A stretch of 25,902 nt of DNA, taken from NCBI GenBank assembly GCA_033791605.1, contig JASJGJ010000036.1, positions 1-25,902 on the forward strand, given 5' to 3'. The stretch comes from Porticoccus sp033791605. Its GTDB lineage: Bacteria; Pseudomonadota; Gammaproteobacteria; Pseudomonadales; Porticoccaceae. Numbering within the stretch: the first letter of the stretch is position 1; each line of letters opens with the position of its first letter. The position numbers and the translations under genes were made by a program. The notes under the pieces are model-generated. The model saw only the letters and a list, made by a program, of their open reading frames with translations. It was not told the DNA's origin and made no database searches. Shown in pieces: positions 5,844 through 13,312 of this stretch.

Positions 5844-7565
5844 ATGACGAGTCCCTTGAAAGTATCCGTCGGACAGTTTTCTGATAAAGGTCGAAAGGAA
5901 TCCAATCAGGATTTTCACGGCTTTTGTTCACCGAAAGAGCCTATGCTGAGCCTTAAGGGTATGGCATTTGTAATGGCTGATGGCATCAGTAGTAGCGATG
6001 TAAGTCATATCGCCAGTGAAACTGCGGTTAAAAGCTTTTTAGATGACTACTTCTGTACCTCCGATGCCTGGTCAGTCAGGCACTCCGTAAGCCGTGTATT
6101 ATCAGCCACCAACTCATGGCTCTATTCACAAAGCCAAAACAGCCCCTATCGATACGATAAAGACAAAGGCTATGTCTGTACGTTAAGTGCTTTAGTTATC
6201 AAGGCAACAACTGTTCATATTTTTCATGTAGGCGACACTCGAATATACAAGCTCCACGGCGAAGCATTGGAACAATTAACCAATGACCATCGTCTTTGGG
6301 TCTCAAAGGAAAAAAGTTACTTAAGCCGAGCTTTGGGTATTGAAGCGCATATTGAAATTGATGAACACGTGATGCCAGCCAGCATCGGGGATATTTTTAT
6401 TCTAGCCACCGATGGTGTCTATGAACATATCGAAGCTCAAGTACTCATCAATACCATTAATGAAAATATCAACGACTTGGATACCGCAGCTAAAAGTATC
6501 GTCAATCACGCATATGATCAAGGCAGCTCAGATAATTTAACCATTCAAATCATACGAATCGAGGACCTACCGCAACAAAAGTCAAATGAACTGCAAGAAC
6601 AAATTGATGAACTGTCTCTACCTCCAATATTAGAACCTAGAACAGATTTCGATGGCTATACTATTATCCGAGAAGTCCATGCAACTAGCCGCAGTCATGT
6701 GTATCTCGCATTAGACCAAGAGACCAACACACAGGTCATCATCAAAACGCCATCCATCGATCTACGGGGTGACCCAGCTTACCTCGAGAGATTTTTAATG
6801 GAGGAATGGGTTGCTCGGCGGATTAATAGCGCACATGTTCTTAAAGCTGGATTACAAACCCGAAAACGACATTACCTTTATACCGTCAACGAGTTCATCG
6901 ATGGACAAACACTAAAACAATGGATAATTGACAACCCAAAGCCAGACATTGAAACAGTACGAAATATCGTTGGACAGATCATCATGGGGCTACGCGCGCT
7001 TCATCGCATGGATATCCTGCATCAGGATATCAGACCGGACAACATCATGATTGATCACTCAGGCACGGTAAAAATCATTGATTTTGGGGCCGCCAGAGTC
7101 GCAGGAATTATTGAGGCAGAAATATCGCGAGAACAAGAACCCATACTTGGTACTGCCCTCTATACCGCGCCCGAATATTTTATTGGCGATGTAGGAACAT
7201 CTTGCTCAGACCTCTATTCTCTCGGCGTATTGACCTACCATATGCTATCGGGGAAATTCCCCTATGGTACACAGGTATCAAAATGTAGAACGGCAGCGGC
7301 ACAACGAAAATTAACCTATATATCCGTGCTTGATGACGAGCAAGAAATTCCAGCTTGGGTAGATGATGCGCTCAGAAAAGCTGTTCATCCCAATCCTTAT
7401 AAACGATATCAAGCGTTATCAGAATTCATTTTTGATTTGCGCCATCCCAACAAGGCATTTTTAAATAAAACTCGTCCAGCATTAATTGAACGTAATCCTG
7501 TTCAATTTTGGAAAGGCATCTCCGCCCTACTTGCAGCCATTGTGATTATTTTGCTGGTCAAATAG
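5844..7565 (+). CDS. Protein phosphatase 2C / Ser-Thr kinase fusion, membrane-anchored
   Basis: This 573-residue protein joins two opposing enzymes. Residues 5-240 form a PP2C-type phosphatase: metal-binding aspartates in M-A-D-G (D46), H-V-G-D-T-R (D131), L-A-T-D-G (D190) and S-S-D-N-L-T (D230). Residues 270-535 form a Hanks-type kinase: K301 in V-I-I-K, H-Q-D-I-R-P-D-N (catalytic D395, N400), D-F-G (D413) and A-P-E (442-444). The ATP-binding loop lacks the usual glycines. A hydrophobic helix (about 556-572) anchors the C-terminus, leaving both domains in the cytoplasm. I chose ATG 5844 because the PP2C fold begins there; a TTG at 5820 lies in a hairpin. Similar fusions occur in Pseudomonas nitrate-assimilation clusters. 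The target is unknown; the channel next door is a candidate. Confidence 0.9.
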   Translation: MTSPLKVSVGQFSDKGRKESNQDFHGFCSPKEPMLSLKGMAFVMADGISSSDVSHIASETAVKSFLDDYFCTSDAWSVRHSVSRVLSATNSWLYSQSQNSPYRYDKDKGYVCTLSALVIKATTVHIFHVGDTRIYKLHGEALEQLTNDHRLWVSKEKSYLSRALGIEAHIEIDEHVMPASIGDIFILATDGVYEHIEAQVLINTINENINDLDTAAKSIVNHAYDQGSSDNLTIQIIRIEDLPQQKSNELQEQIDELSLPPILEPRTDFDGYTIIREVHATSRSHVYLALDQETNTQVIIKTPSIDLRGDPAYLERFLMEEWVARRINSAHVLKAGLQTRKRHYLYTVNEFIDGQTLKQWIIDNPKPDIETVRNIVGQIIMGLRALHRMDILHQDIRPDNIMIDHSGTVKIIDFGAARVAGIIEAEISREQEPILGTALYTAPEYFIGDVGTSCSDLYSLGVLTYHMLSGKFPYGTQVSKCRTAAAQRKLTYISVLDDEQEIPAWVDDALRKAVHPNPYKRYQALSEFIFDLRHPNKAFLNKTRPALIERNPVQFWKGISALLAAIVIILLVK

Positions 7566-7651
7566 ACGGCCTAGATCATTTCATTTATCACGGGGAAAGC
7601 TCCCATTAACCTTTCAATCAAATGTATAAATTAGCCTCAGAGGAAGCCACT

Positions 7652-8101
7652 ATGATCAGCAATCGTGACGAAGTAACACAGACTCTCCTGTCAGCTAAAG
7701 TCGCCAAAAACATCAAATGGAGCGACGTAGCCGATGCTATTGGCCTTTCCAAGGAGTGGACTACTGCCGCCTGCCTTGGACAAATGACCTTTAATAAAGA
7801 ACAAGCTGAAATTGTCGGGAACCTGTTTGGCCTCACCGACGAAGCTATTGCATGGTTACAAGTAGCTCCCTATAAAGGCTCACTGCCAACGGCCGTCCCA
7901 ACCGACCCGCTCATCTACCGATGGTATGAACTTGTAAACGTGTATGGGAGTACCATTAAAGAATTAATTCATGAAGAGTTCGGTGATGGAATCATGAGCG
8001 CCATTGACTTTTCTATGGACCTCCAACGCCAGGAAGATCCAAATGGAGACCGTGTCAACATCGTTATGTCGGGTAAGTTTTTACCCTATAAAACCTATTG
8101 A
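7652..8101 (+). CDS. cynS: Cyanate hydratase (cyanase)
   Basis: Catalyses cyanate + bicarbonate to CO2 and carbamate, which breaks down to ammonia and CO2, so cyanate is detoxified and serves as a nitrogen source. The 149-residue protein has the helical, DNA-binding-like N-terminal domain and the conserved C-terminal catalytic domain. The active-site residues R90, E93 and S116 keep exactly the spacing of E. coli Arg96, Glu99 and Ser122, in Y-R-W-Y-E and G-D-G-I-M-S-A-I. It ends in G-K-F-L-P-Y-K. AGAGGA (7639-7644) lies 7 nt before ATG 7652, which I prefer to the upstream ATG at 7622 that has no ribosome binding site. No cynR, cynT or CynABD/CynX transporter is nearby; the FNT channel upstream may fill the transport role. 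Confidence 0.93.
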   Translation: MISNRDEVTQTLLSAKVAKNIKWSDVADAIGLSKEWTTAACLGQMTFNKEQAEIVGNLFGLTDEAIAWLQVAPYKGSLPTAVPTDPLIYRWYELVNVYGSTIKELIHEEFGDGIMSAIDFSMDLQRQEDPNGDRVNIVMSGKFLPYKTY

Positions 8102-8116
8102 GCTTACAAACACCTT

Positions 8117-8138
8117 GGGTACTCCGCATAGAGTACCC
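8117..8138 (+). terminator. Hairpin after cynS
   Basis: GGGTACTC (8117-8124) and GAGTACCC (8131-8138) form an 8-bp perfect stem with a 6-nt loop, 16 nt after the cynS stop. Only a weak pyrimidine-rich tail follows. Confidence 0.5.
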
Positions 8139-8212
8139 TTACCTTCTCCGCTCTCTTTCAAGACCTTGATGACAAAAACCCGTTGAAGAACATCAATTGA
8201 GAGTTTGCTTAC

Positions 8213-8244
8213 AAAACACCTCTTTGCTGAACAAGAGATGTTTT
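8213..8244. terminator. Bidirectional terminator between cynS and hisA
   Basis: AAAACACCTCTT (8213-8224) pairs with AAGAGATGTTTT (8233-8244) with one mismatch and an 8-nt loop. The A-run on the left and T-run on the right let it act in both directions, as expected between the convergent cynS and hisA genes. Confidence 0.7.
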
Positions 8245-8293
8245 CATTAAAAGCACGTCAAGGCGTTCAGACAAGAAATACGTCCTTCAAGCA

Positions 8294-9019
8294 CTAGTCA
8301 CAAAGACGTTGAGCTTCGGCAACATCCAGGGTGCCTTCGTAAATAGCTCTGCCAGTAATCGCTCCCAATATTCCCTGATCAGCCACTTTATGAAGAGCCA
8401 CGATATCATCCATATTCGTAATACCGCCTGATGCAATCACAGGAATAGATGAAGCCTGGGCCATTGCTACAGTAGCTTCGACATTAACCCCCTGCATCAT
8501 GCCATCGCGATCAATGTCTGTGTAAACAATAGCGCTAACACCATCAGACTCAAACCGTTTAGCCAGATCTGCGGCTTTTACCTCGGTGACTTCAGCCCAA
8601 CCATCCGTCGCGACCAAGCCTTTTTTAGCATCAATGCCTACAATGATATGACCAGGAAATTGCCGACACATTTCGGTGACAAAATCGGGTTCTTTTACCG
8701 CCTTCGTGCCGATAATGACATATTCCACACCCGCTTTAAGGTAAGCCTCTATGGTTTCCCCACTGCGGATACCGCCACCAATTTGGATCGGTAAATTAGG
8801 ATAAGCTTTCGCTATATCGGTTACCACTTCACCATTGACGGGCTCACCCGCGAAAGCACCATTTAAATCCACCAGGTGCAAACGGCGAGCACCGGCATCA
8901 ACCCAACGGGCAGCCATATCAACAGGACTCCCTGCAAATACAGTGGAGTCTTCCATACGACCTTGGCGAAGACGAACACATTCACCGTCTTTCAAATCTA
9001 TAGCGGGGATAATCAGCAC
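8294..9019 (-). CDS. hisA: ProFAR isomerase (phosphoribosylformimino-AICAR-P isomerase)
   Basis: Catalyses the Amadori isomerisation of ProFAR to PRFAR in histidine biosynthesis, in the cytoplasm. The 241-residue (beta/alpha)8 barrel shows the catalytic aspartates D8 (P-A-I-D-L-K-D-G) and D130 (G-I-D-A-K-K-G), plus phosphate-binding loops G-G-G-I-R-S and A-S-G-G-I. HisF is a close paralogue, but the N-terminus M-L-I-I-P-A-I-D-L and the D-A-K-K-G segment identify HisA. The start is GTG at 9019, with AGGA on the minus strand at 9031-9028, 8 nt upstream. It is the last gene of hisB-hisH-hisA; a bidirectional terminator, not hisF, follows. Confidence 0.95.
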   Translation of the reverse strand: MLIIPAIDLKDGECVRLRQGRMEDSTVFAGSPVDMAARWVDAGARRLHLVDLNGAFAGEPVNGEVVTDIAKAYPNLPIQIGGGIRSGETIEAYLKAGVEYVIIGTKAVKEPDFVTEMCRQFPGHIIVGIDAKKGLVATDGWAEVTEVKAADLAKRFESDGVSAIVYTDIDRDGMMQGVNVEATVAMAQASSIPVIASGGITNMDDIVALHKVADQGILGAITGRAIYEGTLDVAEAQRLCD

Positions 9020-9100
9020 GAATCAATTCCTGTCACATCTTGGGTTAAAAGTAGCGTATTTATATAGGTTATAGCCAAACTCATATAGCCACTGAGTGGC

Positions 9101-9757
9101 CTATTGAGATCCACGCCAGGTCACAAAGTTACTGAGTAACTGAAGACCCGCCGTGTGGCTTTTTTCAGGGTGAAACTGCACGGCAAACAAGTTATTTCGA
9201 ACCAGTGCAGCCGCAAATTTTACCGAGTAGTCGCAAGTACCCGCCACCAGTTCCTGATGGTTCTCATCCACAAAATAACTATGGACAAAATAGAACCGGC
9301 TATCTTGCTCTATGCCATGCCACATGGGGTGATCAATGGTTTGATGAACACGGTTCCAGCCCATATGCGGAACCTTCAGTTTTTCACCGCTGGCATCATG
9401 TAGATTGCGACCAAAAAACCGCACCTTACCCGGCAGAATATCGAGACAATCAACTCCATTATTTTCTTCACTGTGTTCCAGTAATGCCTGCATGCCGACG
9501 CAAATACCCAGTACCGGTTTTTCCTCAATTGCCTTGGCAACCAGCTTATCAAAACCAAGCCGGCGAATTTCTGCCATACAATCCCGGATCGCACCCACAC
9601 CAGGGAATACCACTCGGTCGGCATCAGCTACCTCTACAGGGTCAGCCGTCACAATCACCTCAGCTCTTGGAGCCACATGCTCCAAAGCTTTGGCAACAGA
9701 ATGAAGATTGCCCATACCATAATCCAGCACGGCAATACGTGTACGAAAGTCTGTCAT
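9101..9757 (-). CDS. hisH: Imidazole glycerol phosphate synthase, glutamine amidotransferase subunit
   Basis: Hydrolyses glutamine and channels ammonia to HisF, which makes imidazole glycerol phosphate and AICAR from PRFAR. The 218-residue class I glutaminase has the catalytic triad C86 (G-I-C-V-G-M-Q), H196 and E198 (F-H-P-E-K-S). It starts at ATG 9757; the upstream Shine-Dalgarno is weak. It lies 86 nt after hisB and 81 nt before hisA. The partner subunit gene hisF is not in this window, although HisH needs HisF for its activity. Confidence 0.95.
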   Translation of the reverse strand: MTDFRTRIAVLDYGMGNLHSVAKALEHVAPRAEVIVTADPVEVADADRVVFPGVGAIRDCMAEIRRLGFDKLVAKAIEEKPVLGICVGMQALLEHSEENNGVDCLDILPGKVRFFGRNLHDASGEKLKVPHMGWNRVHQTIDHPMWHGIEQDSRFYFVHSYFVDENHQELVAGTCDYSVKFAAALVRNNLFAVQFHPEKSHTAGLQLLSNFVTWRGSQ

Positions 9758-9843
9758 AGAAAATTCAGCTTTATCATTAAGGACTTTTACCCGGAGAACC
9801 TTCTCTAGAGCACCTATTCAGAACTATTGTCAGTTCAGAGCGC

Positions 9844-10437
9844 TTAGAGCGTTCCTTTTGTCGAAGGCATCACGCCAGCCATCCTAGGGTCTAGCTCAAT
9901 AGCCATACGTACAGCACGACCAAAGGCCTTAAAAATTGTCTCTATCTGGTGGTGCGTATTTTTGCCACGCAGGTTATCGATGTGTAGAGACACGCCAGCG
10001 TGATTCACGAAGCCTTGAAAAAACTCATAGGCTAGATCTACATCGAAACCACCGACTCTGGCACGGGTAAAATCAACAAACATTTCCAAGCCGGGGCGAC
10101 CAGAAAAATCGATAACCACACGGGACAAAGCCTCATCCAAAGGCACATAAGCGTGACCATATCGACGAATGCCTTTTTTATCACCTAGGGCTTTCTGAAA
10201 GGCCTGCCCCAGAGTAATGCCAATGTCTTCTACCGTGTGGTGATCATCAATCTCTGTATCACCATTGGCTCGAACACTGATATCAATCAAACCATGACGG
10301 GCAATTTGATCCAACATGTGGTCAAGAAAGGGAACACCGGTATCAAAACTGGACAGCCCAGTACCATCGAGGTTTATCTCAACTGTAATCTGGGTTTCTA
10401 ACGTGTCACGACTCACGGCCGCTGTACGTTCCACCAT
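9844..10437 (-). CDS. hisB: Imidazoleglycerol-phosphate dehydratase (monofunctional)
   Basis: Dehydrates imidazole glycerol phosphate to imidazole acetol phosphate in histidine biosynthesis; a manganese enzyme of the cytoplasm. The 197-residue product has the metal-binding motifs D-H-H-T-V-E-D (65-71) and, in the second half, T-H-H-Q-I-E-T. There is no N-terminal HAD phosphatase domain, so it is the short form found in Pseudomonas rather than the bifunctional enteric one. GAGGAG (minus strand, 10449-10444) precedes the ATG by 6 nt. It is the first gene of the hisB-hisH-hisA unit. Confidence 0.96.
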   Translation of the reverse strand: MVERTAAVSRDTLETQITVEINLDGTGLSSFDTGVPFLDHMLDQIARHGLIDISVRANGDTEIDDHHTVEDIGITLGQAFQKALGDKKGIRRYGHAYVPLDEALSRVVIDFSGRPGLEMFVDFTRARVGGFDVDLAYEFFQGFVNHAGVSLHIDNLRGKNTHHQIETIFKAFGRAVRMAIELDPRMAGVMPSTKGTL

Positions 10438-10462
10438 GCTGCTCTCCTCTGTTGCTCACTGA

Positions 10463-10491
10463 CGTGCGCTTATGCGCACGGGCCTATGCCC
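10463..10491 (-). promoter_or_regulatory. Tandem small hairpins in the hisB leader
   Basis: CGTGCGC/GCGCACG (10463-10469 with 10474-10480) makes a 7-bp stem with a TTAT loop. Immediately beside it, GGGC/GCCC (10480-10491) makes a 4-bp stem. They sit 26-54 nt upstream of the hisB start. No leader peptide with a His-codon run is visible. Confidence 0.4.
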
Positions 10492-10624
10492 AATGAGCTA
10501 TTCATTACCGATGATCAAACAAGTGTGAAACGATCGACTATAACTTATTCACCAGCCCGTTGATTCAACGTGTTTAACACCCACCCCACAAATAACCCAT
10601 GGAGAGGAGGTGCTCAAGGCGCAT

Positions 10625-10630
10625 ATTATA
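10625..10630 (-). promoter_or_regulatory. Possible -10 element for the his operon
   Basis: The minus strand reads a perfect TATAAT here. No good -35 lies at 17 bp, so this is a weak promoter call. It would give a leader of about 180 nt before hisB. Confidence 0.25.
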
Positions 10631-10732
10631 GAGCCACCACCCAAACCCTTCCATAACAAGCGTGAAGAGATTACACTCACACACCATTTCTGGGCCTACT
10701 AACTGCCATCAAAGGGCATAAAACTTCGCAAT

Positions 10733-11065
10733 ATGAGTTATCGTGACGCTCACATCGATAATCAATACAAACTAGCCCCAATAGCAAAGAGTTCTCTCTT
10801 TAGAAATATTGCGCTGGTTTGTCTGCTGTCGTTTGCCACATTATGGCTGAATACTGCCACAGCAGCCCATATACACCTCCATGAGCACGCAGTCCATTGC
10901 GATATGTGCCTCTCCTCCAGTTCGGGAGGTGCAACCCTAGAAACTCGCCCACCCACACTGAAGATTGAGAAAATTACCTCTGAGCATGTGGTTTTCAACT
11001 ATGACAAACCACAGCTGGTCCCCGTTGCACCCCGCAAAAGTCGAGCACCACCCTTCAATCTATAG
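10733..11065 (+). CDS. Small secreted His/Cys-rich protein, putative metal-binding
   Basis: I do not recognise a named family. The 110-residue product has a positively charged N-terminal region, a hydrophobic segment (about 26-43) ending in T-A-T-A-A that could be a signal peptide, then a dense ligand cluster: H46, H48, H50, H52, H55, C56 and C59 (H-x-H-x-H-x-H-x-x-H-C-x-x-C). The remainder is short, proline-rich and ends in P-P-F-N-L. The cluster should lie just outside the membrane and could bind zinc or another transition metal. It precedes a TonB receptor with a His/acidic-rich loop by 48 nt on the same strand, suggesting a joint role in metal uptake. The start is uncertain because no clear ribosome binding site precedes the ATG. 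Coding is supported by the signal-like segment and the operon context. Confidence 0.65.
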   Translation: MSYRDAHIDNQYKLAPIAKSSLFRNIALVCLLSFATLWLNTATAAHIHLHEHAVHCDMCLSSSSGGATLETRPPTLKIEKITSEHVVFNYDKPQLVPVAPRKSRAPPFNL

Positions 11066-11102
11066 CCACAAAAACAACCACTTTCCTTTGTTTTAGCTAT
11101 AG
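11060..11102 (+). promoter_or_regulatory. Hairpin spanning the gap before the TonB receptor gene
   Basis: CTATAGC (11060-11066) pairs with GCTATAG (11096-11102), and AAAAC (11071-11075) pairs inside with GTTTT (11090-11094). The outer 3' arm overlaps the AGGA (11101-11104) that serves the receptor ATG at 11114. It could modulate receptor translation or uncouple the two genes. Confidence 0.4.
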
Positions 11103-11113
11103 GACGATAAACC

Positions 11114-13168
11114 ATGAAAAATACTTTTATGGCGGCGCTGGCTCTTTCCAGCCTGCCCTGCATTGTGTCGGCAGAAAATACACCAGAACAACATACACCC
11201 ACTGAAAAGCATCAACACAGTTATCAAGAATTAAATGAAATTGTTATCTCAGCCTCTCCCCTAGAAGAAAATTCTGCAGGAATCAATCAAGCCACCAGCG
11301 TGCTAACCGGCGAAACTCTGCACAGGAAAGCTGCCGCTACAATAGGCGAAACACTAAAAGATGAACTCGGTGTCACTAACTCAGGTTTTGGCCCGGGTGT
11401 GGGAAGACCCGTTATCCGTGGACAAATGGGTAACCGAGTCAAAGTCATGCAAGACAGCCTCGGCACATTGGATGCTTCATCCGCAAGTGGTGACCATGCC
11501 ATTACCACAGAAGCACTGGTCGCTGAACGCATAGAGGTGCTCAGAGGCCCAGCCTCCTTGCGCTATGGCAATGGCGCCATTGGAGGAGTTGTCAATGTTA
11601 TCGATAACCGTATCCCCGACAAACTGCCAGAAAAACTTAATTCCGCGGTCGAATATCGATACAACAGTGCCAACGATCAAAACAGCACTGTTTTCCTAAT
11701 GGAAAATGCGTTAACCGATACAGCACTGGGTAATTGGGCCTGGCATATCGATGGGGTCTACCGAGACAGCAATGACATCGAAATCGAAGGGTTGGCACAA
11801 CGTCCGGAAGATGGAGAAGACCCCTCTGAACATGAAACCACTCATGGTTACATTGACAATACCGACACTCAAGCACACAACGTAACAGGCGGCTTGTCCT
11901 GGATAGGTGAGAACGGATTTATCGGTCTTTCTGTCAGTAGAATGGAAAACAATTATGGCATTCCGCCCGGATCACATGAACATGAGGATGAGGCCCACGA
12001 GGAGGAGGAAACGGATATTCGCATCGACATGGAACAGACTCGGGTAGACCTCAAAGCTGAATGGGCAGATATTTTACCCGGGTTTAATCTGGGGCGGGTT
12101 CGTATCAGTTACAACGATTACGAACATACGGAACTCGAAGGGAGCGAAACAGGCACACGCTTTACCAATGAGGCGATTGAAGGCCGTGTTGAGTTACTGC
12201 ACCAGGAGGTGGCTGGCTGGACAGGCGCCGTTGGCCTTCAGGTGGAAGACCGGCAATTTGCCGCCATTGGCGACGAATCCTTCATTCCCAAATCAGACAT
12301 TCAAAACGGTGGTCTTTTTTGGGTGGGAGAAACCACTCACGACAACTGGAGTTATGAAGTGGGGTTGCGTTTAGATCGACAAACCATTGATCCGGAAAAC
12401 CGCTCGGAAATTGACCATAACACACAGAGCCTATCTTTTGGTGGGTTGTGGCAAATGACAGAGGACCAGAATATCAGTCTATCCTTTACCCGAGCCCAAC
12501 GTGCGCCATCCGTGGAAGAGCTGCTCTCAAACGGTCCTCACCATGCCAGCGAAAGCTTTGATATTGGCGATGCCAGCCTTGATGAAGAGACCAGCCATAA
12601 CTTTGAAATTGGCTATCAATACCAGGGCCCGATCAACCTGAGCCTTAATCTTTTCTACAACAGCATTGACGATTTTATCTTCAAGGAAAATACCGGAATA
12701 GAGGATCACGATGAAGAATTAACGATTTACCAATACCAACAGGAAGATGCCACCTTCCGAGGTGCGGAAGCAAGTGTAGGCATCCCCCTTAATGACAATT
12801 GGGATATCGAATTCTTTAGCGATTATGTCAGGGCAAAATTGGATAAAAGTGGTGATGTTCCCCGTATCCCACCGCTACGATTTGGCATGGCGGTGAATTA
12901 TTTCCAAAATCAATGGAATGCTGGACTAAAACTCACCGAGGCGAAACAGCAAAACCATGCAGGTGATTTTGAAGAAGACACCAATGACTACACACGGCTG
13001 GATGGGCATGTGCACTATCACGTTGACACCGCCAGTGGCCAATGGCTTCTATTTTTGAAAGCCAACAACCTGCTAGATGAGGAAATTCGCAATTCAACCT
13101 CTTTCCTCCGGGAAATTGCTCCAGAACCGGCCATGAGTTTGGAACTTGGTGTCCGTATGAGCTTCTAA
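11114..13168 (+). CDS. TonB-dependent outer-membrane receptor, ZnuD-like
   Basis: This 684-residue receptor imports a bound metal or metal chelate across the outer membrane using TonB energy. It has a signal peptide (1-20), a TonB-box-like stretch around 41-48, a plug domain with V-I-R-G-Q (100-104) and E-V-L-R-G-P-A-S-L-R-Y-G (141-152), then a beta barrel ending in G-V-R-M-S-F. The His-rich N-terminus and a His/Asp/Glu-rich loop at 288-301 resemble the metal-capturing loops of the zinc receptor ZnuD. AGGA lies 9 nt before the ATG. The His/Cys-rich gene upstream fits metal uptake. No Zur box is obvious, so zinc is inferred; copper or nickel remain possible. Confidence 0.87.
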   Translation: MKNTFMAALALSSLPCIVSAENTPEQHTPTEKHQHSYQELNEIVISASPLEENSAGINQATSVLTGETLHRKAAATIGETLKDELGVTNSGFGPGVGRPVIRGQMGNRVKVMQDSLGTLDASSASGDHAITTEALVAERIEVLRGPASLRYGNGAIGGVVNVIDNRIPDKLPEKLNSAVEYRYNSANDQNSTVFLMENALTDTALGNWAWHIDGVYRDSNDIEIEGLAQRPEDGEDPSEHETTHGYIDNTDTQAHNVTGGLSWIGENGFIGLSVSRMENNYGIPPGSHEHEDEAHEEEETDIRIDMEQTRVDLKAEWADILPGFNLGRVRISYNDYEHTELEGSETGTRFTNEAIEGRVELLHQEVAGWTGAVGLQVEDRQFAAIGDESFIPKSDIQNGGLFWVGETTHDNWSYEVGLRLDRQTIDPENRSEIDHNTQSLSFGGLWQMTEDQNISLSFTRAQRAPSVEELLSNGPHHASESFDIGDASLDEETSHNFEIGYQYQGPINLSLNLFYNSIDDFIFKENTGIEDHDEELTIYQYQQEDATFRGAEASVGIPLNDNWDIEFFSDYVRAKLDKSGDVPRIPPLRFGMAVNYFQNQWNAGLKLTEAKQQNHAGDFEEDTNDYTRLDGHVHYHVDTASGQWLLFLKANNLLDEEIRNSTSFLREIAPEPAMSLELGVRMSF

Positions 13169-13216
13169 TACATATCTGCCTTAACCGATGCAGCAAAGCT
13201 GTATTCTATAAACAAT

Positions 13217-13257
13217 TTTGGCCATTGAGGGTAAGATGATTACCCTCAATGGCCAAA
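13217..13257. terminator. Perfect 18-bp hairpin between the TonB receptor and asmA
   Basis: The arms 13217-13234 and 13240-13257 are exact reverse complements over 18 bases, with a 5-nt loop (GATGA). No long T-tract follows on either strand. It lies 49 nt after the receptor stop and most likely marks the transcription-unit boundary, though it may act by 3' end stabilisation. Confidence 0.65.
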
Positions 13258-13312
13258 TGGTTTAACAAACAGAACCGGATCAAAGGCAATCACATCAAAA
13301 GGAGCATTCGAG

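Noticed and set aside
7622..7651. Longer start for cynS
   Set aside because: No Shine-Dalgarno precedes it, and AGAGGA serves the ATG at 7652.
8004..8186. 60-residue open frame overlapping the end of cynS
   Set aside because: It is an out-of-frame reading of the conserved cynS C-terminus and the terminator region.
9205..9759. 184-residue open frame on the + strand
   Set aside because: It lies wholly opposite hisH, whose catalytic motifs are complete. The translation is rich in Pro, His and Gln without domain character, as expected of an antisense shadow.
10500..10732. Zur operator upstream of the metal-receptor genes
   Set aside because: Only scattered TATAAC-like half-sites are visible; no palindrome resembling the known Zur box was found.
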